Shown piece after piece: positions 5,578 to 5,886 of a stretch of DNA of 5,886 nucleotides. The stretch's first letter is position 1. Every line of letters begins with the position of its first letter. The stretch comes from Bacteroidales bacterium UBA4243 (GTDB lineage: Bacteria > Bacteroidota > Bacteroidia > Bacteroidales > F082), in NCBI GenBank assembly GCA_002396205.1, contig DGXB01000105.1:1-5886 (forward strand). Direction: 5' to 3'. The position numbers and the translations under genes were made by a program. Under the pieces are notes generated by a model. That model was not told the DNA's origin. It made no database searches and saw only the letters and a list, made by a program, of their open reading frames with translations.

Positions 5578-5886
5578 TGCAGGATTTCGGCAAGTTTGGC
5601 CCCCAAATCCTCGCCGCGCAAGCCTTTGGCCACCATGGTGCCGTTTTGGTCGAAGAGGAAGTTGGACGGGATGTAATAGATCATATAGTCTTCGCTGACT
5701 TTGTTTTCAGCATCGCGCACTTGCGTCCAAGGAAGTTGGTCGGCAGCGACGGCCTCCAACCAAGCGTCTTCATCTTGGTCGACGCTGACACCTACGACAT
5801 CGAAACCGAGTTCATGGTATTGCTCATAGGCAGCCTTCACCACAGGGTTCTCCTTGCGGCACGGACCACACCACGAAGCCCAGAAG
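5574..5886 (-). CDS. TlpA-like thioredoxin-fold protein, C-terminal part, cut by window edge
   Basis: The last 103 residues of a thioredoxin-fold protein whose N-terminus lies beyond the right edge. The frame stays open to base 5886, so the GTG at 5843 is not a real start: in-frame codons ahead of it encode FWASWCGPCRKENP, the CxxC active site. Downstream come GFDVVGVSVDQDEDAWLEAV and the cis-Pro in YIPSNFLFDQNG, then the C-terminal helix ending KLAEILQ. It is a paralogue of the next gene (4528-5577): the two share FWASWC..CRKENP, a GFD-(I/V)-(L/V)-GVS strand and the spacing after it, and even similar DNA around the active site. Their active-site dipeptides differ, GP here and PD there. Its TGA lies within the ATGA overlap with that gene. 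Whether it has a lipoprotein signal or a DUF4369-like domain is not visible. Confidence 0.88.
   Translation of the reverse strand, partial: FWASWCGPCRKENPVVKAAYEQYHELGFDVVGVSVDQDEDAWLEAVAADQLPWTQVRDAENKVSEDYMIYYIPSNFLFDQNGTMVAKGLRGEDLGAKLAEILQ

Noticed and set aside
5574..5843. A short stand-alone gene starting at GTG 5843.
   Set aside because: The frame continues upstream to the window edge and encodes the FWASWCGPC active site, so this is the end of a longer gene.

Overview
The window looks like a chromosomal segment of a Bacteroidales-type Bacteroidota. The evidence is: promoter-like boxes of the Bacteroidota form TAnnTTTG with no Shine-Dalgarno sequences, a complete type IX secretion (T9SS) C-terminal sorting domain, signal peptides that cleave before Gln, and tandem lipoprotein/TlpA thioredoxin genes. 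A T9SS-bearing gut or rumen lineage is plausible, but the genus cannot be read from this sequence.

Layout: (1) 1-518, minus strand: N-terminal part of DNA topoisomerase I (topA), running off the left edge. (2) 519-665: a short AT-rich divergent promoter region. (3) 666-1430, plus: cysQ, 3'(2'),5'-bisphosphate nucleotidase, with a 60-bp double-hairpin palindromic repeat (1035-1094) inside its reading frame. (4) 1527-3071 and 3094-4494, plus: two secreted proteins 22 bp apart behind one good Bacteroidota promoter. The first belongs to a large surface protein family usually seen with T9SS. The second is a GLUG-repeat beta-helix protein ending in a T9SS sorting tail. (5) 4528-5577 and 5574-5886, minus: two TlpA-like thiol-disulfide proteins joined by an ATGA overlap. 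They converge on the secreted pair, and the upstream one is cut by the right edge.

Functionally this is two housekeeping genes (DNA supercoiling; sulfur/nucleotide recycling) beside a cell-envelope block: exported, cysteine-containing surface proteins facing envelope thioredoxin-fold proteins. Any link between the last two groups is inference from proximity.

No complete new defence or mobile system is visible. The most unusual signal is the palindromic repeat that has become 20 codons of cysQ. It resembles in principle the Rickettsia palindromic elements found inside genes. It keeps frame, and most of its reading frames are open.
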